Assembly: GCF_000346465.2 (NCBI RefSeq)
Contig: NC_034015.1
Coordinates: 2,400,658 to 2,464,657 of the forward strand
Source of the DNA: Prunus persica
Taxonomy: Eukaryota; Streptophyta; Magnoliopsida; Rosales; Rosaceae
Direction: 5' to 3'
DNA: 64,000 nucleotides
The first letter of the stretch is position 1; the number at the start of each line of letters is the position of its first letter. The position numbers and the translations under genes were made by a program. The notes under the pieces were generated by a model that did not search any database, had not been told where the DNA came from, and worked only from the letters and a program-made list of their open reading frames with translations. Of this stretch, positions 11,716 to 24,325 are shown in pieces.

Positions 11716-13289
11716 TTAACCCATGCCTACTCCAAGAAAATCAATGAAGGACATGCTGATCTTCTCATTATTATTCAGATTTTGGTTTTGATTTTCCCCA
11801 GACAATGACACATTGGTCCTAGTGGTGGTGACTGATCCATCTCCTGAAATTTCTGAGTTTGAATCTGATTGATGACCAGATTGGTCCACACCCATCATAG
11901 CTCCTTCCAGAGGTCCAGTTTTGCACAAGCCATTCCCATTGCCAATGATCTTGCCAGAACGCCCATCACTTGATGAGCCTGCAAGAACAAGAAGAATAAG
12001 TAATCAAATATAAATCAAACCAAATTAATTAGCCCCACCAGAGAAACAAAAAATTATTTTTTTTTAAACCCCAAGAACAAAATGCTCATGCATTTTTATG
12101 ATTTATGTATAGAGTAAAAGTGGGGGCAAATTAAGGACACATACCCATCTGTGATCCAAAGTTCTGGTGTTGCTGAAACGGATGGAGCTTGCTAAAAAAG
12201 CTAAGAGGTAGCCTAGTGGAGGGAGTGAGGGAGAGTTCAGTGCATGTTGAAGCAGATTGAGTGTCGTCAATGGTGCTTATTGAGACAGTTGATTCAGTGC
12301 TGGAGGTATTCTTTTGAAAATTGGTCACAGGAGGGTGATGAAATTCCTTAGGAAGCTGGGTGGCCTGAGGAGTAGAAGGCTTTCTTCTCTTGTAAACATT
12401 GGATTGCTCTCTGTGTTTTCTAGCCATGATCACATGCCAATGGTTCTTCACAGCATTATCAGTCCTTCCAGGGAAGAGCCTAGCAATCATGGCCCATTTG
12501 TTGCCATAAAGTTTATGGGCAGCCAGGAGCCTTTCTTCTTCTTCCTCACTGAAAGCCCTTCTGTTGATCCTTGGATCTAGCTGGTTAAACCACCTCAATC
12601 TGCAACTTTTTCCTACAAATAAAAAACAGAACACCGCAGTTGATGAACAATGTTCGATGAATTAGCATACATTCCCAAAATTTAAAAAGTGAATAAATAA
12701 AAAGAAAAATGTTGCAAATTTAACAAACTATCATATAAAATTACAAAATACCAAATCCAAAGAGAGGAAGAAAAGAGTTACCTGATCTGCCATCAAGATG
12801 CTCAGCTATTAAGTTCCAGTTTTGAGGACCATATTGGGCCACAAGTTCTTTGAGCTTTGAATCTTCAGCAGGTCTCCAATGGCCTCTGGCACAACTCTTT
12901 GTATGCCCACCAGCACCAGTTCTCCCAGCAGCAGCAAGGCTCCTACCTTCATCAGCTTCCTCTCCAGCAAGACTTAAAGGCATGCCCTTTTTCTGATCAA
13001 TCCCAAGAAGCACAGGATACTGATCACCATGATCAGTTGTTCTTGTTCCCCCATTTTCCAGAGGCTTAAAACCCCATGGTTTCGTGCTTCGCTGGGATGA
13101 TGAGGGGCTGAAAGGCTCAGAAGAAGTACCTGAGTGGTCTTGCCCTCCAGAATAAAAATGAGGATGAACCATTGCCACAAAGGTGTTTGACAGAGAAAGT
13201 TGATGAGAAACAGGAGGAGGTGGCAAAAAGTTCAAATCTTCATATCTAGTGAAACCAACACAATCACTCTTCAGATGTTGAGGAGCCAT
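11716..13289 (-). CDS. MYB105: R2R3-MYB transcription factor, subgroup 21 (MYB105/MYB117-like)
   Basis: Three exons on the minus strand: 13289-12782, 12612-12145 and 11978-11716, with short GT-AG introns of 169 and 166 bp, both phase 1; 412 residues. The start is the ATG at 13289; the in-frame codon two upstream is TTG. R2 covers about residues 135-184 ([19 protein letters not shown], canonical intron after GRSG) and R3 about 187-235 ([40 protein letters not shown]). The N-terminal 130 residues are low in conservation; the tail ends [11 protein letters not shown], a motif shared by MYB105, MYB117 and MYB52/54/56-type proteins. The relatives MYB105/MYB117 (LOF2/LOF1) act in the nucleus in organ-boundary and axillary-meristem formation. 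That role is inferred. The W spacing of R2 and R3 is intact and no disabling change is seen. The exact orthologue (MYB105, MYB117 or MYB110-like) is not resolved; the symbol is a family label. Confidence 0.92.
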
Positions 13290-13717
13290 TTTCAATGAGA
13301 ATGAAGATTAAAAGTAGAAACTTCAGCTGCTAATCAAGATGGGTTTTTTTATCAAACAGAAATAGGGCAATGCCACAAGGCAGAGAACAAAAGCAACACT
13401 TGGTTTTTCTTCTAGACTTGTGAGAATGAAGAAAGGAAGTGATGATCAGAGGGACAGGAGGGCTACCTATCTAGTGATCTAAACCTCTCTCCCCCTGTGA
13501 GATCACTCACTCAAAAGAAGGATCTGTTAGGCAGAAAAGAAAGGGAGAGAAAATTAAACAAGAAAGGGAACAGGTGAAAACAGAGAATTGGGTTGGTTTG
13601 TATCAGTAACACAAAAAGAAGAGAAGAAACCAACCACACGGTTGAAATTTGATTCTCTCTCACACAAACTCACAGAGAGTCAGGTGGGGTGCTTATTTTG
13701 AGACTGATATGATCTTT

Positions 13718-13718
<1 letters not shown>

Positions 13719-13749
<31 letters not shown>
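13719..13749. repeat. (TC)n microsatellite in the MYB leader
   Basis: About 31 bp of TC dinucleotide, which reads (GA)n on the coding strand of the MYB gene, directly downstream of its TATA box and so at or near the transcription start. GA/CT tracts are frequent in plant core promoters and leaders; a regulatory role here is inference. Confidence 0.9.
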
Positions 13750-13753
<4 letters not shown>

Positions 13754-13760
13754 CTCTCTC

Positions 13761-13770
13761 TTATATATAG
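13761..13770 (-). promoter_or_regulatory. TATA box of the MYB gene
   Basis: On the minus strand the sequence reads 'ctatatataa'. It would place the transcription start near 13730 and give a long 5' leader of about 440 nt before the ATG at 13289. No leader intron is evident. Position is from consensus only. Confidence 0.6.
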
Positions 13771-13843
13771 GAAAATGGGCTTGTTTGTTTGAAAAGGCAG
13801 AAAGTCTGTGCTGTTGTGCATGCACTTCGAGAACCGCTCGTGT

Positions 13844-13868
13844 GGGTGGTGGTGGTGGGGGTGGGGGG
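13844..13868 (+). promoter_or_regulatory. G-rich tract with G-quadruplex potential
   Basis: The plus strand has six closely spaced runs of 2 to 6 G separated by single T bases, about 75 bp upstream of the MYB TATA box. The pattern could fold as a two- or three-tetrad G-quadruplex on the strand opposite the coding strand. Whether it forms or regulates the gene is unknown. Confidence 0.55.
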
Positions 13869-13869
13869 T

Positions 13870-16563
13870 TTTCTCTAAACTTATGCTTGGGAGGAGAGTC
13901 TTGGTGTTGGCGTTAAATATGTACTAATATTTCTGCTGTTGCCTGTGCTTTGTCTCATCCTCTTTCTCTTGTGTTGTGGCCTTGGGCTTTGGGGAAAACC
14001 AGAATCTGTTTGTCTGTTTGCAAAACGTTTTTTGCTTTTTTCAAAGAACGGAAATTTTCAAGGACCAGAGTCTTAAGCATCCCCCCACCACCTGTCAATG
14101 TCCTTCTGTGCTCTCTCACTTCCCATAACTGAATACCCATCATTATTTTTTATATTTCTTTTTCCCAATATTTAATTCTATTTAATTTCTCTTTATATTG
14201 TTTTATTTATTATGTTCCCATTTTGAGCCTCTTCTTGGTTACCTCTTTGGCCGATGGGGATAGATTTTTTTTTCATTTATTATTATTCCAAAATTTTCCA
14301 ATGGTGCATGCATGTACTTGATCCAGCTCAGCAAATTTCCAGTAACCAGCCTGAGCTAAAAAAATTGCTTTCCTTCACGAGCTTCTGCAAGCCAAACGTA
14401 CAGCTTTTGACTGAGAATTGAGAAACTTTGACAGCTTAGATGTACAATAAAAGGATAATATTAATAGGTCACTTACAACCTCAATGCAAACTCATATTGT
14501 GAATTAGTGAACTTATGCCTTTCTTTTTCTTTACAAGGAAATTTGAGAAACTTATGTATGGAGAACCTTTCTATTTAGGCATTCCGCAAATAAATTTATT
14601 TAAGGAATTTGTTCTGGACCGCACTCGTTTTTGTAGATAATTTGGAAGCCGTTAACGTATTTAATTTGACGCGTAAAATATACGAATATGGTATTTTAAG
14701 AAAACGTTAAAATGACAACAATTTAATTGAGCAATTAAATGGTTGCGAATTCGAATGATTTGTTACAGCGATGATCTTTGAGGGACTTCCTTAAAAATAC
14801 ACCATTCATATTACTGAAATACAAAGCAAAGCAGGCCCTACAAGGTCTACTCTTTGACGTTAATTTTGTCATTGCAAAAAGTTTTGGAAGGAAAATTAAT
14901 GGAAGGGCAAAGGGTTGTGTGAAAAAGAATTCGAAACCTTATAAAGTGTCAGTGAAATTTCCAAAATTTCAAAAGTTTCGTGAAAACATGAAAGAACTTA
15001 AGAGGTGTGAGTGTAAATAACTATGTATATATTATCATTCAATTAATCTCATAATTAAATGAATACTTTTCTTAATAATAAAACGTTTTCAAAACGCAAA
15101 ATCAGAATTACAATCTACCTAAATGGTCAAACTCTGCAACAAGTAACATTTTTTTTGTTAATCTCGTATACAATAAGTTGATTTAGGAGCAAGCATCCAC
15201 ATTGTGTACATTCTGTTTTATCCTCTATTACAAGGCAACAAACAAGATGTACATATTAATTTGCCCCACATAAATAGGGTTCTTTTTCTTTTTTTTAAAG
15301 AGCATTTTTTAATATATTCAGCAACTTATGGGTTCAAGTGATTGGTTATCTGTGTGACTATTGTAATCGAGCCTTTCGACTTTTATCAGTGATATTTCTA
15401 TAATTTGACAAAAAAAACAAGTATAACATGATGGCCAACAATGCAATCAATTATGAATAATTTGAAGTTACATTCAACATAAATATGTATTGTCTTTACT
15501 TAATTTTTTTTTGGACAAAATTGTCTTTACTTAATTGGTTGTACACTCTCTTCTCCCTAATATGAACAATGCCTTCTCGAGAAGTAGCTGCAATTGGCTT
15601 GCCGACAAACTTTTCTGATTATAATATATGAAAACGAGCCGAGAAAGTTAAATAGGCTTAGGGGTTGTCACTCATATATGCTTGTTATTATTTTATCATT
15701 ACCTTTGTTATTTTCATCAATTTATGCAAATTCCATAGAGAATTAAATATGGGGAACACTAAGAAATTTATTCTTGGAACTCTATGGAGAAAACTAAGTG
15801 CTTGAGTGGTTTCAACGATCATAAGCTTTTTTCCTTTTTGTGATGACTCGATCTAGTCTCCTCTTCTAGCCTACTTTTGATTGGTCATTTTGAGTTACTT
15901 TTTATTTTGGATAGTTTACTACTATGCCACCCTTTGCTAATTTTACAAGTTGTATTCTTTCTCATGAATCTTTTTTACTACTGAAATGATTGCATTGCTT
16001 TGTCACTTTCTTTTTCCACAGTTGATTTTACGTTGTTAAATAGCATAGCATGGTGGAATAGATGGATGATGGCACATGATATGTGAAACTAGAGCTGCGC
16101 AATCTCACTGAAAAATCACCCAAACCAGCCTAACCGAATTGCTCGGGAATGTAAGGTTTGATTTTTCTTTAATTCGATTAAAAAATTGAACCGAACTAGT
16201 ATAACCGGTTTCGATTTTTTTATTTTATATTTCAATTCAATCATCAAGTTTAACCAAATCGGCTGATTTTTAAATAAAACATAACTTTTGACATAACAAC
16301 TCACTATTCGTCATCTTTACCTTATCTTTTACACATTTAATCTTCACCACAAAGAAACTCTGACCTAACATCTCCTCTTTTCTCATCCGCCATTGTTGCT
16401 CTCTTTGTGATCTCTCTTTGTTCGCAAACCTTTTTGTTAATGCTCATGAGCTATTGTTCAATCCATTTTATCCTAAATTTTAACTCGTCCTCCCGAATTA
16501 ATTTTTGGCTAGGATCTAGTGGGTTTAGGGGTATTGTCCCATATTAGAATATTAGATAATTAA
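13870..16563. other. Intergenic DNA, no gene
   Basis: AT-rich sequence upstream of the MYB gene. The first few hundred bases may hold distal promoter elements. A region at about 16090-16290 is rich in 'aaccgaa'/'ttcggtt'-like short motifs, typical of plant repeat debris. Open frames here (for example 14778-15020) have no recognisable protein motif. Confidence 0.5.
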
Positions 16564-16712
16564 GATAGGGGAGTTTCTATAATGAGGGGTAAAAGTGAGG
16601 GATTATAATGACAATCAAGCAGTCTAATAATAACTATGCACCAGAGCAACGACTATTAAGGAACCCCTCATTATAAGCCCTCACTTTTACCCATCATTAT
16701 AGCCTCCCTAAC
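16564..16712. mobile_element. Foldback MITE, about 150 bp
   Basis: The left arm (about 16564-16610) and right arm (about 16664-16712) are imperfect inverted copies. Both contain the 11-base word 'aaaagtgaggg' or its complement, flanked by 'tataatga'/'tcattata'. A short unpaired middle of about 55 bp lies between them. 'taagat' occurs on both sides (16561-16566 and 16713-16718) and may be a target duplication. No coding capacity. Confidence 0.7.
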
Positions 16713-19700
16713 TAAGATAGTTATCTTAATTAGAATAGAGTTCTAGCCTAGTCCAATATTTTAGCTTAATTTATGCTTAAATTAATAAATAAATATTTAA
16801 TCTTCAATGTAATATTTAAAATACTTAAATAATATCCAATAATAGTATTTACTTAATTTAAATTATTCTTTAGACTTAATAATAATAAAACTTTGGTAAG
16901 AAACCTCGCTCTATGAGAAAACCTTACGGATAAACATTCGAGCCATCGCACCCTAGGGACGACGACTTCCCTTCCCCATTCTCTCCCTTCTCCTCTCCTG
17001 TCATCCCCTCTCCTCTCCTTCCCTCCCTTTTTCCCACATATCCTTCTTTGTTATTTTGTTTTGAGGTGTGGAAGAAGCCTTCGTGAAATGTTGTGATCAT
17101 TGTGATAGTATCCATCGTTTGGCCCACATACACAAAGTTTAACTCCAGTTGTCAACCTCCAACATGGATTTGGAGCTACAAGGAGGGGAAGATGTTAGAT
17201 TATGTTAGGTTCGGGTTTAGCACTATATCACTATGGGTTTAGATGGTAAGACACTATGGTTTTCTTCTGGTTGCCTGGGAGGATGTGAAGTCGTGGTTCT
17301 TCTTCTTCTTTTGTTTATGTCTAATAAATGTTAGGAACTCTTTAGATGTTCGTTGTGTTTTGTTTCCTCCTTATAAGGTTTTATTTCTGTTAACTTTCAA
17401 CTTTCAATATGGATCTGTCATTTATGCCAATGCGCGTCGGATTTGCACTGCATGTTTCAACATGTGTACTTCTAGTTGCTGAATCAAAGATTTTTGTCAC
17501 ATTGTGGGTGTGTGATTCTCTCTAGATCAATTCAACTTGTTATTGAATTTGGTCACTTGCGAAGATTTATCCATGTTCGACATCATAGTTGCTTTGTACT
17601 TTTGTTTTTCATCAATAATTACTATTGTTTATTCTAATAAAAAATGGGTTTGTGTAATTTAAAATTAATAATGAATTTCCAAAATCATTTTAAATAAAAG
17701 GTTTCAAGTCTAAAAATTAGTTTTAAAATAGTTTGAAATTATACCAGTTATTTAAAAATTCTTTTGATTACCAAAAAGTATTAGTTTTACTTATCTAAAA
17801 TTTATTTTCAAATTCCAACCAAACCCAAAACCCCCTGCAACCTCAAAACTTGTTCTAACTTATTCCAAAACCTCTGACTCTAACCCTAGACCAAATTTAG
17901 GGCAAATAAGAACAATTTAAGCTTGAATACAAATAAGACCGACTTAGAGCTCTCCGATTACTATTTCTATTTCAACCTGGGGTTAGTAAGACGTAACTGA
18001 TCCTAACCCTAATTATTAATATACATTTTTACAACACGTGTTAACTCGTGAATTTTTGTCGAACTAGGAACTCATGTTCCTCAATAAAGGAGCTAACGAC
18101 ATGGTGTACTCGGGAAAAGGTGTGTGGAGCTAACGACATGGTAGACGTATTTGATCACCCCCTTCTTTTGGTGTAGAGCACATACCTGCTAACAGCCTGG
18201 ATTAGGTTTGCTAGCGCATTGTTTTAGTTTTTTCGGTTTTGTTCAATAAAATTCTAGAAACTCTATGAGTTTTCTATGTTGTTTTGTCTCTTCATTCCAG
18301 AGACTTAGTTGAGTTTGATGGGTGTTCCTAATCTCTATAGGAAAGTCATGTCGATTAACATCCAGTTTTATCCTTGATGTAATTGTACTAGATTCAGGTA
18401 ATTGTGATGGTAGAAATGAGTTATAGAAAAGTAATTTTTTAGAGTAATTCTCTCCGCATCATTTCAACTAATGTCCGTTTTACTCATGTCCGTCATACTG
18501 CTAATGAGATGATTCATTCATTTACGGTCTTTGTCCTTTGTATAATTTTAAGAAGTTATTACAAACACTAATATGTCATTTGATGAAAATGTAGGATTTA
18601 AATTGAAATTGACAAAACAATGAACGTAGCCACCCAACAAAACAACTCATCATTACATTTTATTTACCCCAAAAAACACATATCATTACATTTCACATTA
18701 AAAACAATAAAAAGAAAATAAAGTAAAAGTAAAAGAAGCCAAAGTTAAGTCCATCTCATGCACAAAGAAAGATCATATCAGAAAAGAGTGAGTGAAAGAT
18801 CTCGTTTTTATTGCTCCGAATCTGAGCAACAGAAGAAAGAGAGCAAGAAAAGCACCAAAACCCACAATGCCAACAACAAGAAACCCCAAAATAAAGCAAA
18901 ACAATCACTACCGACTGCATTTTCTGATACGCACACGTGTGAGCCATGACATCCATTTTTAAAGGCCTCTGCGACAGACAACGGTTTCATCGGTTCGTGT
19001 CTTTGATTTATTTACATCTTTGGCATCGGTATTACTGTTGCTTGCTTTTTCTCATGCATTGGCGTTTTGTCTCTTTCCCGAAACCGTTTGCTTTTCTGTT
19101 CTGGCTTAGGTTACACGTGCGGGTGGATCCTTGTCGTAAACGTGAACGGGGCAACGAAATCTATGAGGATATGGAGTGGGTCCCACGCTTGCAAGAGATG
19201 TTGAGAAAGTTTATTGAGAATTGGATGGACGAAAGTGCCCATTGGGTGAGGGTCCCTTTTTTTCCTCCTACATTGCTACATTTATTTACACTATGTGCAC
19301 CCCTCGTGCGATTTAGAAAATTGTGTTCCAAATTTACAATCTTTTCATTTTTATTAGGCTTTAAAATGTTAAAACAATTCCGGTATTTTACTAATTTGGC
19401 CAATTTAGTTGTTTTAGTCATTATGTTTTATTCTGTTAGTTAATTTTGTTAGTTTCGTTAAATTACTGTTAAAAAATTCATAAATATTATTTAAATTAAT
19501 TAAAAATATCTAATTATTAAACAAACATAAAATTTCAATTTAAAACTAAAAAGACTGGTTTTAATAACAAAAATTATTGACTAGTTGGAGAAGCTCAGAG
19601 AGAGTCTTCCTCTACATCTCTCTCTCCCTTTCTTATAGGTTTCTCTATCTAGAAAACTAAAGTTTTATAGATTACAAAGGGAGAGGGGGTACTTCTCTCA

Positions 19701-22104
19701 AAGCTACTTTGAATATAAAAAAAGCACAAATAATTGACTAATCGAAAGGCAGTGTAAGGGTGCAGTTCGGTGGGGGTCGAAAGGCAGGAGATTGACGTTG
19801 TGGTGGAGGGAAGGGGGAGATCGAGGCGAGGTGGTAACGGCTCGTGGGGATTACGAGGCCAAAGAAATCGATCAAATTGAAAATACGGAAATTAAATTGG
19901 CTAAATAGGTAAAACATAGGAACCATTTTGACATTTAAGTCTTATTAATACTTATTTTAATGATTTTTTTTCATTAAATTAGATTGGACTTGAGAATTCA
20001 AACATCGATATTACTTGATTAGATGACGAATATCTCTTTGTGATAATGCTCCAATTAATCCTAAAGATGAAGGTAGACTTTTATATAGTCTTTGGGTGAC
20101 TAAGTTTCTCGTCATCATGTAGTGGAGACTCATTATTGCCCTCATCATGTCAACTAGTCTTTTGACTTCAAACTTGAGATAGTTAATGTGTTCAATGCTC
20201 GTATTGTTTGGGTCATTACTCACATAATGTCTCATTGGCTGAATGTCTTTAATCCCAACATTGACCCTGCTCGATCTTTCCTTACATGGCCCTGCTTGGG
20301 CTCCATAACCGTGCTTGAAACGATGTCGTCTGTTCCTAGTCATGCCTGATTAGGTATGGATCCCTTCCTCATGGGGTTGAGGAAAATTGTGTCTAAAGAT
20401 GTCTGGTTTTGCCCATGTTTCATCTGGTTATACCAGGTGGTGAATTGGTGCTCCCACACTCGTATTTATTTGGTCTTAATTGTTCTAAGTATAGCAGACC
20501 GAGACAAAGTATATACGTATTTCTTTATTGTTTGGGAGAACTAACAAATGACACATCGACTATCAAGAATAGAATTCCTCCAAAATTGCATTTTGACTTC
20601 CGTTTGTTATTGCCTACGTTGTTCACAAAATCATTTAAAATACGATGACAAAGATAAAACATGTAAGGATTAGTTAGGTCTGTTCCTACAGAAACAAAAG
20701 GACATAAAGAGCAGCCATTGTTGAAAAAGAATTAACAATATGACCCATTTACAACTTTATTTGACTGGTAGCCTATTATAAAAACGACTTTTCCTAACAA
20801 CAACAAAAACTTCTCTGTAATTTCGGTGGCATATATATAACAAAGAAACTTTGCTATTAAAAACAAACATCAAACGAAAAGAACAAACGTAGCATAGAAA
20901 GAATCAAATACATGTATGCTTGTTGTTATTTGACCATGCACATAATTAACTCTAATACAAATTATGGAGTCCAAAGAAGAGGATCGCACATAATTTCCGT
21001 CTTAATACGATAACGACATCTCGTTAACCACTTGGTGGCGCACCATGTTCGTTACTAATGTTGGTTTTACTACTTATATCGACGAGAACAAGGGAAATAT
21101 GAGAAACTATAGATTAAGGAAAATGATGATTTGTTATTTAACCATAGATTAAGGAATATGATATACTTTTCACATATATCATGCCGTTAGCCAAAGTTTT
21201 CTTTGGTCACCATCCTAGTGCATGTTTGTGTCCCACCCAATGTTCTTTTGTCTGTTCCTTTTTCCCTTTTTTCTTGCTGATAGCTGACCCCTAGTTTGTT
21301 GCATGCATGAACCCTACTATATTTTTGACTCGAAAGAGACCATGAGCTGCAAAAGCCTTTTTGTTTCACTTGGAATAATAATTGGTGGAATCAGTACGGT
21401 TAACCAACAAAGTCACCAACCTAACCCTAAATTAAGAAACGATAAGAAAGCGACGAAAATTGAGAAATCACATAGTCAGTCTATAATGTCTTATATCACA
21501 TCTCGGGTCACCATCACAAAGACAGGTCGTTATTCTCAATCGCTGAGTCTCCTCATTTTGGTAGGTAGACGCAAAAAGACATGTTTTAAACCACAGGTTT
21601 TAGGGTGTCACCTTCTGCCGACTAAATCGAAACCCTTGCCCAGCTGCACTGCAACGAGTATATATCAATGCTACTATTTAGCCATGTGCCAATGTTAGGA
21701 ATCGTGGATAAAATACGATTGTCCTCAAATCAAAACGAGATTGTTCATAATTGTACTTGGATCTTCTGAGATAAAGCCCTACATCTTGATGTATCCATGA
21801 ACTTGATCCATCCTACTGGACCTAAATGGTGAAATTAAGGACAATGTCGGTATACGCGGACCCCACCTATGAAGAACAATATGGAGTGAGAAGTGGAAGT
21901 TGTTGGGAAAGAATCTCATGGGTCTCTGAATAGGCTATATATTCAGTCACGTACGTTCCTATGTCACCGAATATATGTTGTTTACGTATTTCACTCAAAT
22001 CATATCACGAGCGAATACTAGAAAAGAAAAGAAAAGAAAAAGCTAAAAGAGCCACGGATCATCCAAGGAGACTTGTTGCGAAAAGCTCATGTCATCAGAA
22101 AATG
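16713..22104. other. Long intergenic stretch, no supported gene
   Basis: Several open frames of 60-165 codons occur (for example 18946-19443 plus, 20011-20343 minus, 21303-21698 plus), but none has a recognisable domain, neighbouring exon or promoter, and composition is that of random AT-rich DNA. Ends near 19340-19440 and 19880-19945 share 'ttaaaacat'-type inverted words and may mark an old long-TIR element, but pairing is weak. Two 'ggagctaacgacatggt' copies lie at about 18090 and 18128. I found no RNA gene here. Confidence 0.45.
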
Positions 22105-22686
22105 AATGGTGATTGATGCATGCACACGTACCCTTTGCTTAATTTTTTAATTATTATTTATGTTTTTTTCATACACCTTAGAAACTCACTTGGAATATGT
22201 GCCATGTTTCTTGAAATTGTCACTAGTGGGTGATTCTTGCCGTTAATACCAGAAAAACTTTGGATTCAACATTAACAGGTCTAGGTGGTTACTTAACAAG
22301 AACGTACACTTTTTATTTTTGTTGATAAAACTGCATGGTGAAGTCTACTTATACGAATCAACATTGTACATAGAAAATATCGATAGTCTCAACCTTTCAC
22401 ATCGCCCTGAAATCGATCCATTCCTACCGAAATTGTCGCCTACATTATATAAAAGACATCATCATTAATGTATGTAAGTATTTTTTAGTGAAAAATTATA
22501 TCTCAGATATGCATATACTTAACGACTATGATGTCAATTTCTTAAGACTTGTTTTTCACATCATATCACTGATTAATCTAATAACATTATAATATATTAA
22601 TAGAAAAATAAAAAATAATCACAAGGAATTCAAATTAGGCAGGATTTGTTTTTTTATCCGAATTTAGGTAGGATTGTTGACAAGGA
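22105..22686 (+). repeat. Duplicated intergenic segment, copy 1
   Basis: This stretch matches 28325-29219 in order and orientation. Shared blocks include 'gccatgtttcttgaaattgtc', 'aggtggttacttaa', 'cgatagtctcaa', 'cttttttcacatcatatc'-like text, and a final 'gttgacaagga'. Divergence is moderate, with indels; copy 2 has an extra ~300 bp. Homology stops at 'gttgacaagga', right where an LTR begins in copy 1. Confidence 0.75.
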
Positions 22687-22689
22687 TAA

Positions 22690-23060
22690 TGTAACTTCTA
22701 ACACTAACCTTGATATGACATGATAGCAAATAGAGGATCTTCTTAGTTTATGTAGTTCTTTAATACTCTTTCTCTAGATGGGGTGAGATTTATTTGAATA
22801 AATATTTAATTGTAAGGGAAGGGACCTCTATTTATATGCATCACCCGCATGCCTTGCCCATCAAGAAACATACGAGTGTTCTGTTTGCATTAGGTTAGGT
22901 TGTTTCAATTTATATAGAATTAAGAATCCTCTTAGCTCTTGTGTTTGCACAAGAGATAATCCGATAAGCTTGAACTTTACTTCTTGATCAAGCAAAATAC
23001 TCGGGCCCTTATACAATTAGAAGACCACACTTTGTGGATTAAGACAATAATTGTCTTACA
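22690..23060 (-). mobile_element. LTR (3' LTR) of a non-coding LTR element, copy A
   Basis: A 371-bp block with TG...CA ends, related to the LTRs at 24606-25017 and 25985-26340. Shared text includes 'tttatatgcatc', 'cttgcccatcaagaaac' and the adjoining polypurine tract, which reads on the minus strand as 'gaccaagtgggaga' (complement of about 23061-23076). The element is thus in minus orientation and this is its 3' LTR. About 270 bp of interior follows, then a DNA transposon interrupts it. Confidence 0.65.
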
Positions 23061-23329
23061 TTCTCCCACTTGGTCAATTAATCACAGGACAGTTTGTATT
23101 GTTCACTTTAAGGCCATGTAAAATAAAACTCAAACTAATTCCAACTAAGGAATTGTCAATTATGAAGAATAAGAAGGAACTATCAAGACTTCCCTCAAAC
23201 TTGCAGTTAAAACCCTAAAAGTTCTTTGAGATTCAATGTATCTATCAAATACCTGATAACCATTGAAAAGAAAAAATAAACCAAAAATATTTTTATATTT
23301 TTGCAGAATTAGGGCTCAATTATTTTTTG

Positions 23330-24325
23330 GTTTAATTGTAGTAATGGTCCCTGAATTTGTACCTAATTTGCAATTTGGTCCTTGAATTCGCAAAATAATA
23401 ATTGTAATCCCTAAACTTCACTTTTGTTAGCACCATTGGTCCTCATGTTACATTTTATGTTAAATTTAGGGACAAAACCTTACATTTCTAATGGGCAAAA
23501 CACTAGCAACCCACCCTCTTCCCAATAGACCCACCCCCAACAATTCCGTCCCTAACCCTTCCCACCCAACCACAGCCGTTGACAACCACCTTCTCTGACA
23601 CACGTAGCACCACCCAAGCTAACCTAAAGCACCATTGCAGCACCCCAATCCACCCAAAAATTGATCTCCCCACCGAATCACTCCCAACCCATCGCACAAA
23701 CACGACACCCACTCTTCCCCTTCACCACTCCCACCAACTCTTCCCGTTGGGGTTGAGATTTTACGTTGGAATTTATTGAAGTTGATGTGAGATTTGATGT
23801 GGGTTTTCAGTTTGGCTAAAGTGTAACATACCACATCGACCAACGGAGAGGGGGTGATGTGCCTTATATGTGCATACCCACCTCCATCTAGCACGAGGCC
23901 TTTTGGGAGCTCATTGGCTTCGGAGTCATGGGAACTCTGGAGTTAAGCGAGTTTGGGGTAGAGCAATCTTAGAATGGGTGACCAATTGGGAAGTTGTTCA
24001 TGAGTTCCCAGAAACAAAACCGTGAGGGCAGAGAGGGGGACCCAAAGCGGATAATATCGTGCTACGGCGGAGCCGATCCCAGGATATGACATAAAGAGAG
24101 TGATGGATGGTTTCCTGTCAAAGTTAGGGAGGCTGGTTCTCTATTGTAGTTGAGTTGTGGGGTGATGGGAATGGTGGGTACAAAGTGGTGGTTGGAGTGG
24201 TAAAGCTGGTTTACCCTTAAATTTAACCACACAAAAAAGTAGCAAATCTGATGATAGGACTAACATTGCTAACAAAAGTCGAGTCTAAGTTAAGGGACTA
24301 TATGGTAACTAAAAAGCCTTTAGTT
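23330..24325. mobile_element. Long-TIR DNA element (MULE-like) carrying a nested Cassandra LTR
   Basis: The left end ('taatggtccctgaat' near 23342, 'cttttgttagcaccattggtcc' further in) and the right end (complement of about 24250-24320: 'tagtcccttaactt', 'cttttgttagcaatg') are degenerate inverted copies. The C-rich interior (23510-23740) has no transposase. The class follows from the 'gtccctgaa'-type long TIR and is an inference; the exact ends and target duplication were not resolved. Confidence 0.55.
23822..24091 (+). mobile_element. Solo LTR of Cassandra (5S-rRNA-bearing TRIM)
   Basis: A 270-bp LTR, tgtaacat...ggatatgaca, flanked by a perfect 5-bp duplication, taaag (23817-23821 and 24092-24096). 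Its middle (about 23898-24010) is a 5S rRNA-like block with recognisable Pol III internal promoter text ('ggagttaagcgagtttgg', 'tagaatgggtgacca'). The 3' third ('cggataatatcgtgctacgg') is characteristic of Cassandra terminal-repeat retrotransposons in miniature. Only one LTR is present with an intact duplication, so it formed by LTR-LTR recombination. The 5S block is a retroelement part, not a functional rRNA gene. Confidence 0.92.

Noticed and set aside
18946..19443. 165-codon plus-strand frame
   Set aside because: No recognisable domain, hydrophobic and AT-driven composition, runs into a likely repeat, and has no neighbouring exon.
19330..19945. Possible old long-TIR element
   Set aside because: Inverted similarity between the ends is short ('gttttag...atgtttta' against 'taaaacatagg') and no target duplication could be found; too weak to list as an element.
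20011..20343. 110-codon minus-strand frame
   Set aside because: Peptide has no family signature that I know, though it is the best-balanced frame in this stretch. Could be a worn transposon relic, but nothing supports a call.
21303..21698. 131-codon plus-strand frame
   Set aside because: Random-looking peptide without domain or promoter context.
23898..24010. 5S rRNA gene
   Set aside because: The 5S-like block sits inside an LTR with a perfect 5-bp target duplication, so it is the Cassandra element's 5S-derived domain, not an rRNA gene.
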